Positions 4,754 to 5,315 of a stretch of DNA of 5,315 nucleotides are shown here, one piece after another (positions within the stretch are counted from its first letter, which is position 1; each line of letters begins with the position of its first letter). The translations under genes and the position numbers were made by a program. This DNA is from Armatimonadota bacterium (GTDB taxonomy: Bacteria; Armatimonadota; Abditibacteriia; CG2-30-59-28). Location of the stretch: the NCBI GenBank assembly GCA_016199605.1, contig JACQGJ010000700.1, forward strand, positions 1-5,315. Direction: 5' to 3'. The notes under the pieces are model-generated. The model was not told the origin of the DNA. It made no database searches and saw only the letters and a program-made list of their open reading frames with translations.

Positions 4754-5315
4754 AAAAAGAAGACACGACGCATACGTCGCCACAACAAGGACGAGCCGCA
4801 GACCGTAGTCCTACGGGCCTTGCTGTGCGCCTTTCCTTGTTCGCCCTTCTCGGAGTAGGCATGTCTCCTTCCGCGCCGAGCGCGGCTCCGGGTGACTGGC
4901 CTGAGCCGCGCCAGAATGCCCACCTGACCGCCTTTCAGCCGATGGCAGGGAGAGTGCGGAAAGCGCCGCGGGAACTGGCCACGATCGACCTCGGCCGCGA
5001 GAGCCCCAACTTGATCCCGGTCAAGAAGCCCGATGGTACGATTGTCGGCCTCCAACTTGTCTCCGGGGCGTTGTGCTGTTGGGATGCCCGGGGCAAGCGA
5101 CGCTGGCGGACCCACCCAGCGGGTCTGAATTTCACCCAGTTCGTGTCAGCCGAGGACTTCGACGGTGACGGGCGTCTTGAAGTGGTGTTGCAGGCGGGCC
5201 GCGCGGCGCAGCCCTACGGCGCCGCCGTGATGGTGTCGCTTGACGACGGTCGCCTGCTCTGGCGCTATGATGTCGAGCCCGTGTCTTATGAATGGTACCT
5301 CTACACCGGCCACTA
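4750..5315 (+). CDS. Secreted PQQ-like / FG-GAP beta-propeller protein, 5' part (3' end outside window)
   Basis: The frame from ATG 4750 stays open to the right edge, giving 188 residues. GGGGAAAG directly before the ATG, and the ATGA overlap with the preceding frame, support this start. Residues 1-45 form an unusually long signal peptide: a polar, charged n-region, a hydrophobic stretch LAVRLSLFALLGVGM (24-38), then SAPSA before APGDW. The mature protein opens with DWPEPRQNAHLTAFQP (49-64), the 'DWP-x-x-R-x-x-x-x-T' start of PQQ-like repeat proteins. Two blade motifs follow, CCWDARGKRRWR (109-120) and VSLDDGRLLWRYD (162-174), each of the type 'D-x-x-x-G-x-x-x-W'. Between them lies DFDGDGRLE (136-144), an FG-GAP/VCBS-type calcium loop with D136, D138, D140 and E144. 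It is therefore an exported multi-blade propeller; such domains often bind polymers or act as modules of larger secreted enzymes. Whether it binds PQQ cannot be judged from this part. It is more GC-rich than the 562-residue gene upstream. Confidence 0.85.
   Translation, partial: MKKEDTTHTSPQQGRAADRSPTGLAVRLSLFALLGVGMSPSAPSAAPGDWPEPRQNAHLTAFQPMAGRVRKAPRELATIDLGRESPNLIPVKKPDGTIVGLQLVSGALCCWDARGKRRWRTHPAGLNFTQFVSAEDFDGDGRLEVVLQAGRAAQPYGAAVMVSLDDGRLLWRYDVEPVSYEWYLYTGH

Overview
The window looks like a piece of a chromosome, or a metagenomic contig, from a moderately GC-rich bacterium that makes many secreted carbohydrate-active and propeller proteins. All supportable genes are on the + strand. 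The secreted-protein style (signal peptides followed by glycosidase-type or PQQ/FG-GAP-type domains) and the CutC gene next to a glycosidase-like gene are reminiscent of Planctomycetota, Lentisphaerota, Armatimonadota or Hydrogenedentota. No marker gene is present, so this placement is a weak inference.

Left part (1-1970): the 3' end of a large glycoside-hydrolase-like gene, open at the left edge, is followed after a 34-base gap and a very strong ribosome binding site by a complete CutC-family TIM-barrel gene with a GTG start. The two probably form the end of an operon.

Middle part (1971-2798): about 830 bases with no intact gene. Directly after the cutC stop codon come an imperfect stem-loop, a 12-base palindrome and a perfect 32-bp inverted repeat with a 9-base loop; the last looks like a mobile or REP-type palindrome or a strong transcription barrier. 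Then comes what looks like a gene graveyard. A signal-peptide-like N-terminus is joined out of frame to a recognisable C-terminal domain of an alpha-galactosidase-type glycosidase, with the whole catalytic part missing. Two further short ORFs with signal-peptide-like starts lie on either side.

Right part (2799-5315): a 562-residue predicted lipoprotein (beta-sandwich-like N-terminal region, TPR-like helices, long charged coiled-coil C-terminus with an internal repeat) that I cannot assign to a named family. It is followed by a possible 88-residue secreted protein and by the 5' part of a secreted PQQ-like/FG-GAP beta-propeller protein that runs off the right edge. The three reading frames are stitched by overlaps (stop TAG sharing its G with a GTG start, then ATGA), as expected of a translationally coupled operon. 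The partial propeller gene at the right edge starts at 4750 and has no stop codon inside the window.
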